Assembly: GCA_038025085.1 (NCBI GenBank)
Contig: CM076139.1
Location: forward strand, 18,369,307-18,433,306
Source: Tetragonia tetragonoides
Lineage: Eukaryota; Streptophyta; Magnoliopsida; Caryophyllales; Aizoaceae
Reading direction: 5' to 3'
Length of the DNA stretch: 64,000 nucleotides
Part shown: piece by piece, positions 1 through 12,135 of the stretch
How positions within the stretch are numbered: position 1 is the first letter of the stretch
Layout of the letters: every line of letters begins with the position of its first letter
Notes under the pieces: generated by a model
Database searches by the model: none
Told to the model about the DNA's origin: nothing
Seen by the model: the letters and a program-made list of their open reading frames with translations, nothing else
Translations under genes and position numbers: made by a program

Positions 1-190
1 GAGATATTATTGGAATGTAGGCTCACAAATCACGATAGTTTCTTTAAAACTCATAGTAGCCCTGAAATTTTTCCTCAGTGTGCATGCAAGAAGGTTAGAC
101 TTGAATCATTTACTTACGACTCCAGGATTAGAAATTAAAAAGACAGGGAAAAAACATGGTGATTGCATTCCCCAACCAAACAACACATCT
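1..190. repeat. Direct repeat, copy A (cut by window edge)
   Basis: This stretch, from GAGATATTATT to the run ending in CAACACATCT, recurs at 1204-1392 with scattered substitutions and small indels. Both copies lie in what should be intron 1 of the minus-strand SCAR gene. The left limit is unknown because the window starts inside the copy. It is probably an old intronic duplication or two copies of a short transposon; no coding potential is seen. Confidence 0.7.
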
Positions 191-498
191 TAAACAAGCA
201 GCATTGTCCAATAGCGAAAATTACATTGACGTAGACATTTCCATTGTCAGGAGAAACTGATGCATCATGGAGCAATCACAAACACATCATAAGATACAGA
301 GGGATACGCAATAATTTTATCGTGCTTCGGCACCGCGTGCCTACAACCAAAACCCTCTCTTAGACACTCCACTAACACAATAACATCAAAGTACAAGCTC
401 AGCACGATTAAACTAGCAAACTCTTCCCCACAATGTAGATCACCCTACAAATCTGAGGACTCCTCAACTCAAGGATTAGAATGAATAGCGGCTCTCAT

Positions 499-525
499 CT
501 AATTAGGAGATACTCTCCTAATTAG
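499..525. repeat. Perfect short palindrome
   Basis: CTAATTAGGAGA and its exact reverse complement TCTCCTAATTAG flank a 3-base TAC loop, giving a 12-bp perfect stem. It lies in the inferred SCAR intron 1. No function can be assigned. Confidence 0.6.
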
Positions 526-1203
526 GATCCCACTCACTCTCACAACCCTCTCTTCAAACCTGAGGAATCACTATACTCAAGGGTTAAGAACAATCACCAC
601 CCACTCGCCTCTTTCTTGATAGGGAAGTGATGGGACACTCAAACTCACCAAGTGAATCCTGTATCTGTAGAGGACTGGTACATATCTCCCAGCACCAAAG
701 CTAGCAACTTTAAAAGGAGGCTTGTTGCATGTGTTAAGTAGTCTATGTCATTTCACTTCCTAATTGCATTTCTCTTCACTCTTCTATTTCGTTGCTGCGC
801 TTCCAGCTTCGAGCTGCACCATCATCTATCTTTCCTTTCTACTCATTTATTCAACATAGTTTCTTCTCCTCAAATTTATGTGTAGGGAGATAAGCCAACA
901 ACAATAATATCTCAACTTGAGTGAAACACATGTTCTTGCCTTATTGGTCATTGAAAACTTGAAAAACTTGAAATGTCAACTTCTCACTAAACAAAATAAT
1001 AGGTATTTCCACAAAAACAATTTGTTCGTATTTGGTATAAAACTTACTGAAGAAAGGAAAGAAGAAAGAGGATCATAAGAAATCCCCGTATTATTTTTGT
1101 TTTCAAATGCCAAAATTTCGTTGGTTTTGTGTATTAGCATCTTATTAATTGTCAAGTCAGCATCTCAGTTTTTTCATGTCAGTTTGTAAAATAGTATAGC
1201 TTT

Positions 1204-1392
1204 GAGATATTATTACAAATGTAGGCTCACAAATCAAGATAGTATCTTTAAAACTCATAGAAGCCCTAAAAAATATTTCACCGGTATGCATGTAAGAAGG
1301 TTAAACTTGAATCATTTATTCATGGATCGAGGATTGGAAATAGACGGAAAAACATGGTGATTGCACTCTCAACCAAACACCACATCCCAAAT
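1204..1392. repeat. Direct repeat, copy B
   Basis: This is the second copy of the segment at 1-190, in the same orientation about 1.2 kb away. Shared blocks include TGTAGGCTCACAAATCA and GAATCATTTA. The DNA between the copies (190-1204) and from 1392 to about 2570 shows no exon that I can recognise on either strand. Confidence 0.7.
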
Positions 1393-2581
1393 TCTCGTCA
1401 CATTTTACCTTTGCCACAGCGGCACAGCCTATAGTCAGTGAAATTGTCTTAGCACATCATTGAGAGTTGTATTAGGCTATTAGTTGCTTCTTCTGCTGCT
1501 CTACTTGTCGATCATCTTTTAAATGATTCTTCTAAGGAGTCAGGATTTTGCTTACGACAAGAGCTCATCCTTGTAAAACATTTAGTGTCAACTGTCAACC
1601 ACTTGTTTAATTTTAGAAACTTCATACTTATCTCTATTGAGTTATTTCATATCTTCAGCTACATTTTGTCATTAACTATGTCAGGCTTGAAAACAACTCA
1701 ATTGAGCTAAATAGGTTAAAAAGTAATCAAATGTATATACAATGTGGCTTTCGCGTTCAATCCAGCGTAGCTTAAACGTGAGCCAATCCAACAACTAAAT
1801 TTGATTAAATCACAGCCGTATGCCACTGCATAAATGAACTCTCTAGATTCTCTTAGCAATTTAAACATCTAAAAAACATTTCAAATTTAGATAGCCCTAT
1901 TGTGTCCAAGATCTATTTCTTCCAGTCAGTTCTTTTCTTCAAGTTTACAGTGAGGTGCTACAGCCTATAAGCAATGCCGCAATCCTGCGTATCTTAAGCA
2001 CAGATACTTAAAAACATTCCTCTCATTTTGTTGCCCACACTTCTATCCAAAAAATACATACCAGCACTTTTTCAATGAATTTCAATGAGTTAACCAAAAA
2101 ATCAAAGCACAAAAAGATAATCACATTCTCTTTTGTTCCTTTTGCCCTACATTTTCCTGAAGTGAAATGACATTCGCTCGCACATAACCTACAATCATAC
2201 GCGTGCCAATAATACAATCTAAAAATCGCTTAGCAAACTATGTTTACATTCATTCACAAACTAAGAAAAAGACAGCCAAACCAAACAATTTTCCAGTTAC
2301 AGCACAAGAAACTCCGTTTAGAAAAAACCTCTAAATATAGCAACTAAATTCATTTACTGCATAAATATCCATATCCAATTCGCAATCTCACAAATTATAA
2401 TCCGCATTATATTCCAAGTCAATTTCAAAACTAACCTCAATTGGAATACTCCAACTCAAGCAGATCTCAACAATTCAATTCATAAACACACAACCAAATT
2501 TCCACCTAATAATTCAACCGCAAAACCTAACTATTTCGCATATTCTAAGAGAGAGAGAAAGAGGAGAGAGAAAGATACTAA

Positions 2582-2737
2582 CTCAGCTAAGTCACCGAGC
2601 TGTCGAAGAACACCAACCAGGCCAGCCATGGCAACACCTTCCAATAAAGCTTCAGGATCATCTTTATCTGCAACTCTATACAAGTCTGGATCCGCCAAAC
2701 TATACTCATTCCTAATTAAATACCTATTCAATGGCAT
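2582..2737 (-). CDS. SCAR: SCAR/WAVE family protein, first coding exon (partial gene)
   Basis: The exon encodes 52 residues from [20 protein letters not shown] through [20 protein letters not shown] to GDLAE. This matches the extreme N-terminus of plant SCAR/WAVE proteins, the start of the SCAR homology domain that joins the WAVE complex and activates ARP2/3 actin nucleation. The ATG at 2737 fits the family start. Homology stops after LAE. A splice donor is available either inside the Glu codon (GA/GTTAGT, exon end 2583) or 4 bases later (TTA/GTATCT), after which the frame is not family-like. The next exon, expected to continue with FAAE, is not visible down to base 1, so intron 1 exceeds 2.5 kb and the rest of the gene lies to the left of the window. 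The paralogue number cannot be assigned. Family recognition is from memory; the donor choice is inference. Confidence 0.85.
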
Positions 2738-3000
2738 TCTAATAATTTCCTCAATTCAAAACCCTAGCTCTCTCTAATTATACTTGTATATAACGATGAA
2801 GATGAAGGGCTGAGTTTGAAGCTTGTTCACATTTCAAGGTCTGAACTGAACCATCATCAGAATTGAAAATTTGAATTCAATGCCGTCAAAATTTTATTTA
2901 TACACAGAGAGAGAAAAAGAGGAGAGAGAAAATGTCTGAAAATGGAAGACTGAAAAGAGTGACAGTAAGACAGAGAGAGAAGGGAGGCTTTTTTTTTTTT
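2738..3000 (-). promoter_or_regulatory. 5' UTR and proximal promoter of the SCAR gene
   Basis: Directly upstream of the SCAR ATG (minus strand) are CT-rich tracts, seen as GAGAGAGAAAAAGAGGAGAG-type runs on the plus strand around 2907-2932 and 2970-2985. Such pyrimidine-rich leaders are common in plant housekeeping genes. No unambiguous TATA box is seen. The transcription start cannot be placed from sequence alone. Confidence 0.4.
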
Positions 3001-3230
3001 TATCTTTTATTGTCTGTTGAATTTATTTAATTTTTGGCAAGGGGAATAAATGAAAAGGGTGAAAAAATGTGAAGTGAGGTGTTGCTTACGTGTAGACGCG
3101 CGCATCTTGGCGATTTTAATGGTCTCTTTCACTTTGGGATTCAATAGATTTTTCGGGTAAACAAAAGGAATGCGAGTGAATGGTGATCAGTGCACTCGCG
3201 AGATAAAATCCCGTTTAATTAATTCTTTAA

Positions 3231-3329
3231 ATAAATTCTTTTAATATCTCATAAAATATAAAATAAAAAAAATAAAAAAATTATGTTGGCTTTTTTATTT
3301 GGTCTTAATGAGATATTAAAAGGATTTAT
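3231..3329. repeat. Hairpin-forming inverted repeat (MITE-like)
   Basis: A 22-base arm at 3231-3252 (ATAAATTCTTTTAATATCTC...) is repeated in inverse orientation at 3308-3329 with one mismatch, around an AT-rich loop of 55 bases. It could be a very short MITE or a fold-back element. No target duplication could be fixed. Confidence 0.5.
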
Positions 3330-3331
3330 CA

Positions 3332-5020
3332 AGGAATCGATTGAAGAGGATCTTATCTCATCTCATCAATGGCAGAGTCGAAATTCACTTCAAGTAGAGT
3401 CACAAGTCACTCTTTCATAAATGCATGAACAATTTTAAATGTTGTATACAAAAAAACTTTTTTTATGAGAGAATTTTTCAAAAATAAATCCACCAATTGA
3501 GCTCCACAAAATCCATTTCCTCACATATGGATCCGCCACTTATAATGACAGATGCAAACATGTAATGATTTACCTCCCATTATGTTACGTTCGGATGTAG
3601 ATACGCAGTGATCCACCTCCCGCTACATCATATTTGAATACTTGTGTTCAATCACGAGAACATGAGAATCGATACAATGATTCTGTATTCATGTACGTGA
3701 ATGTGATTTGTATTTAGAGTAAGGTTTAGTTTTGGTTAGTCAGAAAGAAAGTAACACTACATTCTTTGATGCGAAGAAATGACTAAAAGTTCACATGTTC
3801 AATACGATTACCGATGGACTATTGGCTTGTTGCATCATTTGTTTTTTCAGTTTTGGGACTAGCGCAGCGTTGAATTATTATAGTTATACGGTAATCTATG
3901 TTTTATGGAAAAAAAATGTCCAATTATCTATCTGAGTCACACTTGCAATTTTCTACTCTAGCATTGTCAATTTGTCATTAGAGAAGAGATCACAGGGAGG
4001 TGGTTGCCACTTGCCACGACTGTGCCCTGGCCAAGCCATGCCTTGCATGTGTACTTGGAATTTGGAAATGGTTTTGAGCCCGTTAGAATGTATTATCTGC
4101 AACCAAAAATTATAAAAAGATCGTCTTATACAAGTGTTTTTTGTGAATTTTATTTTGTTGAAGTGGGTTGTGTCTCACATAGAAAGGTTTAGTGGCCTTA
4201 ACCATACAAGTGGGTTACCCCACCATTGACAATTGATTATGAGTTGGAGGATGAGGTGGAAGTACAAAGTAGTAAGTGTCCCGTTAACTAGTACCACTTT
4301 AATCATTTTCCTCAATCCAAGTATACCCTAAATCTTCTCCATTATCCCTTTAAAAAAACAACAAAATACGGACATCAAAATTTTTAACTGACATATATAT
4401 TAACATTATTTTTGAATTTATTTTTTGATTAGGTAAGAAAGTCGGACTTTTTAACACGTTACATTACAGAAGGGGGTGACTCAAAAGCACATAACAACAA
4501 TTAGCACCTTCAAAAATAAAATTGAAGACAAAAAATTTAAGTTGATCACTCAATCAGCCAAGAGATTGGAGACATAGGAACTCCACCAATTGAGATCCCA
4601 CATTTTGCTCATACAATAACATCATATGACCATGATGACCAAAATGCTCTTTAATAAATTAAATAAAATGAATGTTTAGATACACTCACATTCGAATTAA
4701 AGAGAGAAGCACAAGTGGATATAATCATGTAATCTTTGCTTTAAAGATTTGGCTCATTGGTGGATGCTTTCATGTTTCTTACTCTTAGTCTATGTTTATT
4801 TCCATGGAGATTATTATTTTAGGGCCGATCATATATGGTACCGTCATAAGCCATCACAATCGTATCAAAAATCTCAAGTTCAACAACTGTACGGCCGACT
4901 ATAAATTACAAAGTTTGTTATGGTGGTAGGAATGATTGTACACAATGGTCAAAAACTACCACCACCCATACATATTTGGCAGTTTAAGTTAGTTCACTAT
5001 CTTCCCCATAAATCAATCAG
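3332..5020. other. Intergenic DNA without a recognisable gene
   Basis: This is AT-rich DNA with only short chance reading frames. A fragment around 4540-4612 (containing CCAATTGAGATCCCAC) resembles the ends of the duplicated segments at 5405-5465 and 13314-13352, so it is probably the remnant of a common transposon. Nothing else can be supported. Confidence 0.5.
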
Positions 5021-5024
5021 GAAT

Positions 5025-5629
<605 letters not shown>

Positions 5630-5631
5630 TT

Positions 5632-5688
5632 TTGGGTATAAGCGTCGGTGAGGTGACAAGTGTCACTCTTCAGTTGGCTTATACCCAA
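5632..5688. repeat. Nested double hairpin
   Basis: The outer arms TTGGGTATAAGC (5632-5643) and GCTTATACCCAA (5677-5688) are perfect inverse complements. Between them lies a second perfect hairpin, GTGACA-AG-TGTCAC (5653-5666). Degraded versions of the same block (GGGTAAGCGC.GGTAACGTGACA) recur at about 10019, 10343, 10912 and 11526, next to Helitron-like elements, so the hairpin probably marks one end of that repeat family. Confidence 0.6.
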
Positions 5689-5989
5689 GACATTTAATTA
5701 ATTTTTTTTTCCTTTTTTTTAATTAGATGAGTTATGATTTGGATAATTATTAAACATAAATGAGTCAAATTAATATGGGGTTTTAATGACTTTTATTAAA
5801 TCAATGTCATTATTTTAGTAGTTAATGATATAAATAATAAAAAAATAATAATAATCAAAAACTCATATGAGTATAAATAGTAAAAATTAATAATAACCAA
5901 AAACTCATTTGAGGCGGCAGAGTTTTTGTTAAAAAAATAATAAAAGTATTAATTAGTACCAGTATAATAAAAAATATTTAATTTTATTT

Positions 5990-6130
5990 AAAAAAATGGA
6001 TGAGAATAATCTCACATTTGGGTCATCATACAACAATAATCCCACATTTCACTTTAGCTGAGAATAATCCGACAAACTAACGGACGTTACACCAGTGCAT
6101 TAAATGAAAACAGAGTTAAGTTTTCCGTTT
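5990..6130 (+). repeat. MULE left terminal inverted repeat
   Basis: This is the 141-bp left TIR, beginning AAAAAAATGGATGAG against GGAAAAATGGACGAG at the other end. It contains the shared blocks TCCCACATTTCACTTTAGCT and ACACCAGTGCATTAAATGAA. Mutator-like TIRs usually also carry the promoter and transposase-binding sites. Confidence 0.93.
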
Positions 6131-6224
6131 ACTGTTTGATGATGCGGCACTGATTTATGCAAATTGGAGGGAAATTTATTGGCAATTAAGGAACACCTAA
6201 ACTAACCCATTAACTTTTGAACTC

Positions 6225-6330
6225 CCCCCCCCCTCTCTCTCCACGACTCATTCACTCACTTCACTCTGCTCCTTCTCTGTCTCTCTCACTTTCTGCTCTC
6301 TCTCTCTCTCTCTCTACCCGATTGAACGAA
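6225..6330 (+). promoter_or_regulatory. Pyrimidine-rich leader of the MULE transposase
   Basis: A C9 run and repeated CT units (longest around 6296-6316) follow the left TIR. They are typical of a plant 5' leader or promoter-proximal stretch. A GT donor at 6417 and the AG ending at 6994 bound a probable leader intron. This intron contains a degenerate tandem repeat (6690-6960) of blocks reading AAAAAATGATGGCTTT. Confidence 0.45.
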
Positions 6331-7001
6331 ATTCCCTTTCAATTGAAATCCGGTGCGGAGATAAGAAGATTGAAGCAAATTTGAAGCTTTGGAAGATTGT
6401 TTGAACTGCAAAAGAGGTATAAATTCTATAAAATCGCAATTTTTGGGGGGTTTTGGTTGTTGAAATGCATGTTTAAGAAATTGGTGTTTTAGGGTTTTGT
6501 TTTTTATGCGATTGTACTGCAGTAGGGTTTCGAATAATTTGCGATTGTTGGGTGTTAATTTGTTGTAAATTGTAGTGTTTAATCAGTAAAATTTTTGGCT
6601 TATTTGAAAAAAATGGGGTACTGTTAGTTGCTGAATTGCTTAGTTATTGGTGTTGAAATTATTGGGATTTACAAATTGTTGAGTTTAATTATTAAAAATG
6701 GTACCTTTTTGTGTTGAATTATTAAAAAATGATGGCTTTGTGTGTTTTTTGTCATTGAAAATGGTTGCCTTTTGTGTTTACTTTAATAAATTGTGGGTGT
6801 ATGTGTTTGTTAAATGGTTTGTTTATGTGTTTAATTATTAAAAAATGATGGCTTTATATGTTTTTCCTTTTTGTAATTGGAAATTGTTTGTTTAAGTGTT
6901 TAATTACTAAAAAATGATGGCTTTACGTGTTTTTTGTGATTGAAAATGGTTGTTTTTTTTGTTAGTCATAGTTGTTCTGCTTGAAAAATGGCAGGTTTAC
7001 A

Positions 7002-9754
7002 ATGAATTATGGTAGGTTGCATTTCTACCATGGGGGTACATTGAAATTGCACCTAAAGTGCAGTATGTGGGGGGAGCTATTATGATGTACCCTGATGAGA
7101 ATGCAGATAAGTTGGATTATGGTTCTTTGATGGATAAGGCTGTGTCATGTGGGAGAGATTTAGGGGGAAAAGTGAAGGAAGTTTGGTATAATTCTACTGG
7201 AGTGGATTTCAATAAGAGAAAAAGTAGGAGTCCCAAGAGATGGAAAAAAACAGTAGTGACAATGATGATGAATGATGATGATATCAATAGAATGAAGTTT
7301 TTGATAAAGAGGGATGTGGCTGTGCATTTCTACATAGTGCATGAACCTCCTTCTGATGAGCCTCCTTCTCCACCCAGCTCACCAAAAGAACCCCTTCAAT
7401 ATGCAGAAGGTAACTATGGGTTCTCAGAAAAAGATTTGAATAGGATGAAAATGAGTGCAAGGAAGAGAACAAGAGGGAGGAAGCCTACTGGGAGCCTTGT
7501 TAACACATCAGCAGCTGGGACCACTTCACAAGTGGACCCCTCAGATGTTGCTTCATCAGGTGCCACAAGTGAGAATAAACTGGGGACCACATCTATGACT
7601 CTACAAAGTGAACACTCAACATTAAATACCCATATTAAACCTGATCCCAACTTTATGGCCTACATGAACCAATTAGATCCACTTACTCAGGTCACAGACC
7701 CAAGCACTCAGCCCAACTCAGTTTACCTACCCTGCTTAAACACTCCATCTTCTAGCTCACAACCCATTGACCCACTGCCACCCATTGACCCACTGCCAAA
7801 AATGGACCCAGAACCACAACAAAATGATGGTCCAAGAGACTTGGAAGATGACAGGCCAGAGAGCCCATTGAAATTCAAAGACGTAGTGGGTTATGAGGGC
7901 TCAGAGGGCTCAGATGACAGCAATGACTCAGATTATAGTCCAAGTGAAGAAGAAGACATTGGGGAGGGAGGACAAAACCCTAAGGCTGCTTGTAACAGAG
8001 AGGAGAGGCAAACTCAAAGAGAGGAGAGGCAGGGTCAAAGAGAGGAGAGGCAGGTTCAAGCAATTCACAACATTGAAGAAGAGGGACAGACTGACAACAT
8101 TGAAGAAGATGTGTTGAGTGGTTATGAAAGCCCTGAAGATGAAGAGTTGACTGTCTCAAGGAACATTGTGAGGGACTGGAATAATAAAAAGAGGACAGAA
8201 GTGGCCAGGGTGCTGAAGGAAGTGATAGAAGGTCCTGTGGAGCCAGAATTCTCCAGGTCTGCAAGAGGGAATGAAGATGGTGGTGTTGTGAGTGATTATG
8301 AAGACAGTGATGCCTCTGTAGATACACCTGGAAATAGTTTAGAGGATGACATACTTGGGAAGAAGAGAAAAAGCAAAGCTCCAACTGTGAATGCTTACAC
8401 TGACTTCTCCAAGTTCAAGTGGTGTGCAAACATCAAGTTTCCAAACAAAGAGCAATTCAGGTTAGCTGTTACTAAATATGCTATTCTTCAAGGTAGAAAT
8501 TTGAAGTACTGTATCAGTGATAAAAACAGAAATCTTAGACTAGGTGTTAAGTGTGTGGAAGGATGTCCATTTAAAGTGTATGCATCTTGGGAGTCTCATA
8601 GGGCTGCATTTGTTGTGAAAACAGTGATTGATGTTCATACTTGCAATAGAGACATGACTAAGAATAGACAATTAAAATCTAGTTTCTTGGTTGATGAGTT
8701 TTTGGAGATGTTTAAGGCTAGACCACACTGGCCTGCTAAGGAAATTATGCATGCAGTAACAGCCAAATACAAGGTGGTGATACAAAAATCATTTGCATAT
8801 AAAATTAAGAGGGTTGCACATAGCAAACTCCATGGGGATATGAAGGAGCACTATGGTAAGTTGTGGAAGTATTTGCAAGCACTAAGGAAATCATCTGATT
8901 CATCTGTGTTTTTGTTGCTCACTGATCCCAAAATAAGAAGTGAACCTGCTGTTTTCCAGAGGTTCTTTGTTTGTTTTGATGGAGTGAGAACTAGCTTTTT
9001 GAAGGGATGTAGAAAATTTCTTTGTTTGGATGGGTGCTTTCTTAAAACTTTCTTGGGGGGTATGCTTCTTACTGCTGTAGCAAGGGATGGGAATGATCAA
9101 ATGTATCCAGTGGCATGGGCAGTGGTGGAGGGTGAGAATAACAACTCATGGGAATGATTTTTGAAGGAGTTATCTTTGTGCCTTAGAGGAACAAAAGGGG
9201 AAACTTACACCATAATGTCTGACCAGCAGAAGGTTAGTCTTCATTTCAATTTGTTTGTTTCTTTATATGTGTACTTGCTTGTCCATGTCCATGTTTCCTA
9301 ACTAATGACATCTTCATGCTAGGGTCTTGTAAATGTTGTGGTTGTTGTATTCCCAAGAGCTGAGCACAGAAACTGTGCTAGACACATATATACAATTTGG
9401 CACAAGAAATTCAAAGGTGTTGAATTAAAGGGTTTATTCTGGAAAGCAGTTAGAGCTTAAAATGAGCCAGAGTTTAGAGAAGCCATGGAGGAGATGAAGC
9501 AAGTGAATGTGTTAGCTGCTGAAGCATTTATGGCAGAAAATCAAAAGCTCTTTTGCAAAGCCTTCTTATACAATGGTACCAAGTGTGATGTTGTGATGAA
9601 CAACATGGCTGAGACTTTCAATGGATATATCATCAATGCCAGGTCAAAGCACATCATTTACATGCTTGGTGATATTCAAACAGCTCTAATGGAGAGGTTA
9701 CATGTGAAAAGGACAGCAATGGCTAGGTATGAAGGTGAAATTTGTCCCTTTTAA
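7002..9754 (+). pseudogene. MULE transposase pseudogene
   Basis: Coding order: an N-terminal PB1-like region, a long acidic linker with three tandem REERQ-type octads, a MuDR DNA-binding domain (about residues 455-540, FKWCANIKFPNKEQFRLA), then the MULE transposase domain (LDGCFLKTFLGG). After a 90-base intron (9233-9322, GT-AG) it continues with FPRAEHRNCARHIY and VMNNMAETFNGYI. Defects: the likely start ATG at 7002 is out of frame with the main reading frame (open from 7058), which fits loss of one C near 7047. A TGA at 9155-9157 stands where the family has Trp (NNSW-E-stop-FLKE). A TAA stands at 9458-9460. The frame ends at 9754 after YEGEICPF, so the C-terminal SWIM zinc finger is missing. 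The longest intact frame, 7058-9157, codes 699 residues. The family call is strong; the original sequence at each lesion is inference. Confidence 0.9.
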
Positions 9755-9798
9755 TAGGCGTCATTCACTCAATAAATGCTCCAACGGTCATATGAGGC

Positions 9799-9939
9799 AA
9801 ACGGAAAACTTAACTCCATTTTCATTTAATGCACTGGTGTAACCTCCGTTAGTTTGTTGGATTATTCTCAGCTAAAGTGAAATGTGGGATTATTGTTGTA
9901 CGATAACCCAAATGTGAGATTATTCTCGTCCATTTTTCC
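9799..9939 (-). repeat. MULE right terminal inverted repeat
   Basis: This is the inverse complement of the left TIR, with about ten differences over 141 bases, ending in ...CGTCCATTTTTCC. The second copy of the 9-bp target duplication follows at 9940-9948. Confidence 0.93.
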
Positions 9940-9999
9940 ATTTTATTTTTACAAAATAACTTTTTTATTTTTATTTTAGAATGAAATAGATTTTAAACA

Positions 10000-10899
10000 T
10001 TTTAATTTTTGCATTGAGTTTTGGATAAGATCGCAGGTAATGTTCACAGTCAAGTAATGGTTGGTTATTTTTTAGTTTTTTTTTTTGGGTTATGTAGAGT
10101 AATGAGTTGTGATTAATATCATATAATAATCGCTATGGGTCGTTCATCTTACTTAATGCAATCTAAAATAAATATCATATAAACATTTTAATGTTTTCAA
10201 TTGTTAACTAATTAGCTAATGTAAGGATGAAAAATTTGACTATTAGTTGTTTATGATAAATTCAATTTGCATTCGAAAAATTAAATATAATTAGGTATAG
10301 ATGATGAATTTTTGTGGGAATAGATGCATGCAATATAATAAGGGCTACATAGTTTTGGGTATAAGCGCAGGTAACTATAAGTATCACATCTTGATAAATT
10401 TTTTTTTTTAGAAGGTGACTGGTTAGTCCTCCCAATTTTTTATATCAGTTCGAATGAAAGTTAGACTTTCAACTTTTAAATTCTAATTAGCGAAAGACAT
10501 TTTAATGGACAATTAGAACGAATCAAACCGGTTAAGGGTATAATCACCCGTTTAACATGTGACTAAAATTTTCAAGGATATGACGAATCAAATACAATGA
10601 CAATCAGGGTCACATTTAGAGTTTCAATTTGTTAGGTTATATATATGTGAAGTACAACGTAGAATGGCAGGTTAGGTGATTAGTAATTAATAGAGAATAC
10701 TATTTTATTATTTTGGGAGATATAGATATTTTTGGAGATAACCTAACTAATTATGACACGTATAACATTTTGTTTTGTCACCATTTTCATTCCGATATAT
10801 ATTTGTATTATTTAAAAAATTAAAAAAATAAATTATTTAAGCATATTAAAAGTATAGTAATAAAATGATAGTCCTTGCGTAGCACGGATAACCTCCTAG
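10000..10899 (+). mobile_element. Helitron-like element with 3' end at 10899
   Basis: The 3' terminus shows an imperfect hairpin, CCTTGC-GTA-GCACGG (10873-10887), followed 8 bases later by CTAG (10896-10899) and then T. This is the Helitron 3' pattern (hairpin, short spacer, CTRR, inserted before T). The 5' end could not be fixed. Recurrent blocks GATAAGATCGCAGGTAATG (10019) and GGGTATAAGCGCAGGTAAC (10349) suggest that two copies are nested or joined here. There is no Rep/helicase coding sequence, so it would be non-autonomous. Confidence 0.55.
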
Positions 10900-12135
10900 T
10901 ATATATATAATTTTGGGTAAGATCGCTGGTAACGTGACAAATGTCACACTTTGATTGGTTAGTATTTATTTTTTTATTTTGGTTTTTATAATGGTGAGTA
11001 ATGAATTGTCAAAAATAAATATCATATATTAATTGCTAACCTATTTATATTTCTTATTTTTATTTAATATTAAAATTACATTATTACAATCAAAAATTGC
11101 ATTAATCTCCCGCATTAATGTTGTCAATTATAGCTTTTGACTATTCAGGTATTGTAAGGATGCTTGACTTGACAATTAACGTCTATAAAAAAAATTATTT
11201 GCAATTGAAAAAAATTAATTAAAATTTCTAATCATTTCGGTATAGAGGATGAATATTTCTGGGAAATATGTACACGTCGATTTGGACATTAATTTATTTT
11301 CTCTTTTTGTTTTTATTTTGGTCAGTAATTAGTTGACAACATCCTATAGTAATTGCTATGACCTATTCATATTCTTTATTTTTTCTTTAGATAGAATGAC
11401 ATTAATACAATCTAAAATGACCTTAATGTTTAGTTTTAAAAACAATAAAAACTTTTTTGGGTATAGATGAGATGATGAATATTTGGGACAATAGATCCAC
11501 AGAATATAATAATAAGGGTTATATAATTGTGGGTAAGCGCAGGTAACGTGTACAAGTGTCACATTTTGATTAATTACATATTATATTTCCTTTTATTAGA
11601 TAGTGAATTTTTGATATTTTTGCCAAATTGAAAGAAGATAAGTCTTTTAACTTTTAGATTCTAGTTACTGAAATACACATTAAGGGGCAGTCTGATCACA
11701 CAGATGGTTGTTTAATAACAAGAATTATATCAGTTTGTATAAGCGTAGGCTATGTGAAAATTGACTTTTATTTATGGGGATAATAGTCGTTAATATAACA
11801 AGCATTAACTATTTAATTACGTTTTAAATGAAGGTATAAACACAGGTTAGACATAAATTTTGTAAGGATATGCTTAAAATATAATTACATGGGTCACATT
11901 TGGAGTGACAATTTATTAAGTTATACTATATGATGTACAATTGCAAGTTAACTGACAAGCGATAGATATTATTTTATTTTTTAGTCGGAGAATGGTGAGT
12001 GGTCTGTGTAACATTTCGACCCATTTCTACTTTTTATTATTCTTTATGTACTTATGTATAATTTAAAAAAAAATTCAAAAGCATAAAAAATAATGATAAA
12101 TGGGCCGCCCGTGCGTAGCACGAGTAAGGTCCTAG
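10900..12135 (+). mobile_element. Helitron-like element(s) with 3' end at 12135
   Basis: The terminal hairpin CGTGC-GTA-GCACG lies within 12108-12124 and is followed by CTAG at 12132-12135 and T. Internal starts with GGGTAAGATCGCTGGTAACG (10916) and GGGTAAGCGCAGGTAACGTG (11530) indicate two related units in tandem or nested. The body is AT-rich with no coding sequence. Confidence 0.5.

Larger units (their letters stand above)
5990..9939 (+). mobile_element. MULE (Mutator-like element), complete ends
   Basis: Terminal inverted repeats of 141 bp (5990-6130 and 9799-9939) match at nearly every position. The element is flanked by a perfect 9-bp target duplication ATTTTATTT at 5981-5989 and 9940-9948, the size typical of Mutator-like elements. 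Inside are a pyrimidine-rich leader, a probable leader intron (6417-6994), and a MuDR/MULE transposase gene with several disabling changes and no C-terminus. The right TIR begins 45 bases after the truncated coding sequence ends, so an internal deletion has removed the last part of the gene. The element is non-autonomous as it stands. Confidence 0.95.

Noticed and set aside
7160..8384. Antisense frames opposite the MULE transposase, up to 134 codons
   Set aside because: Shadows of the coding strand; they show no domain.
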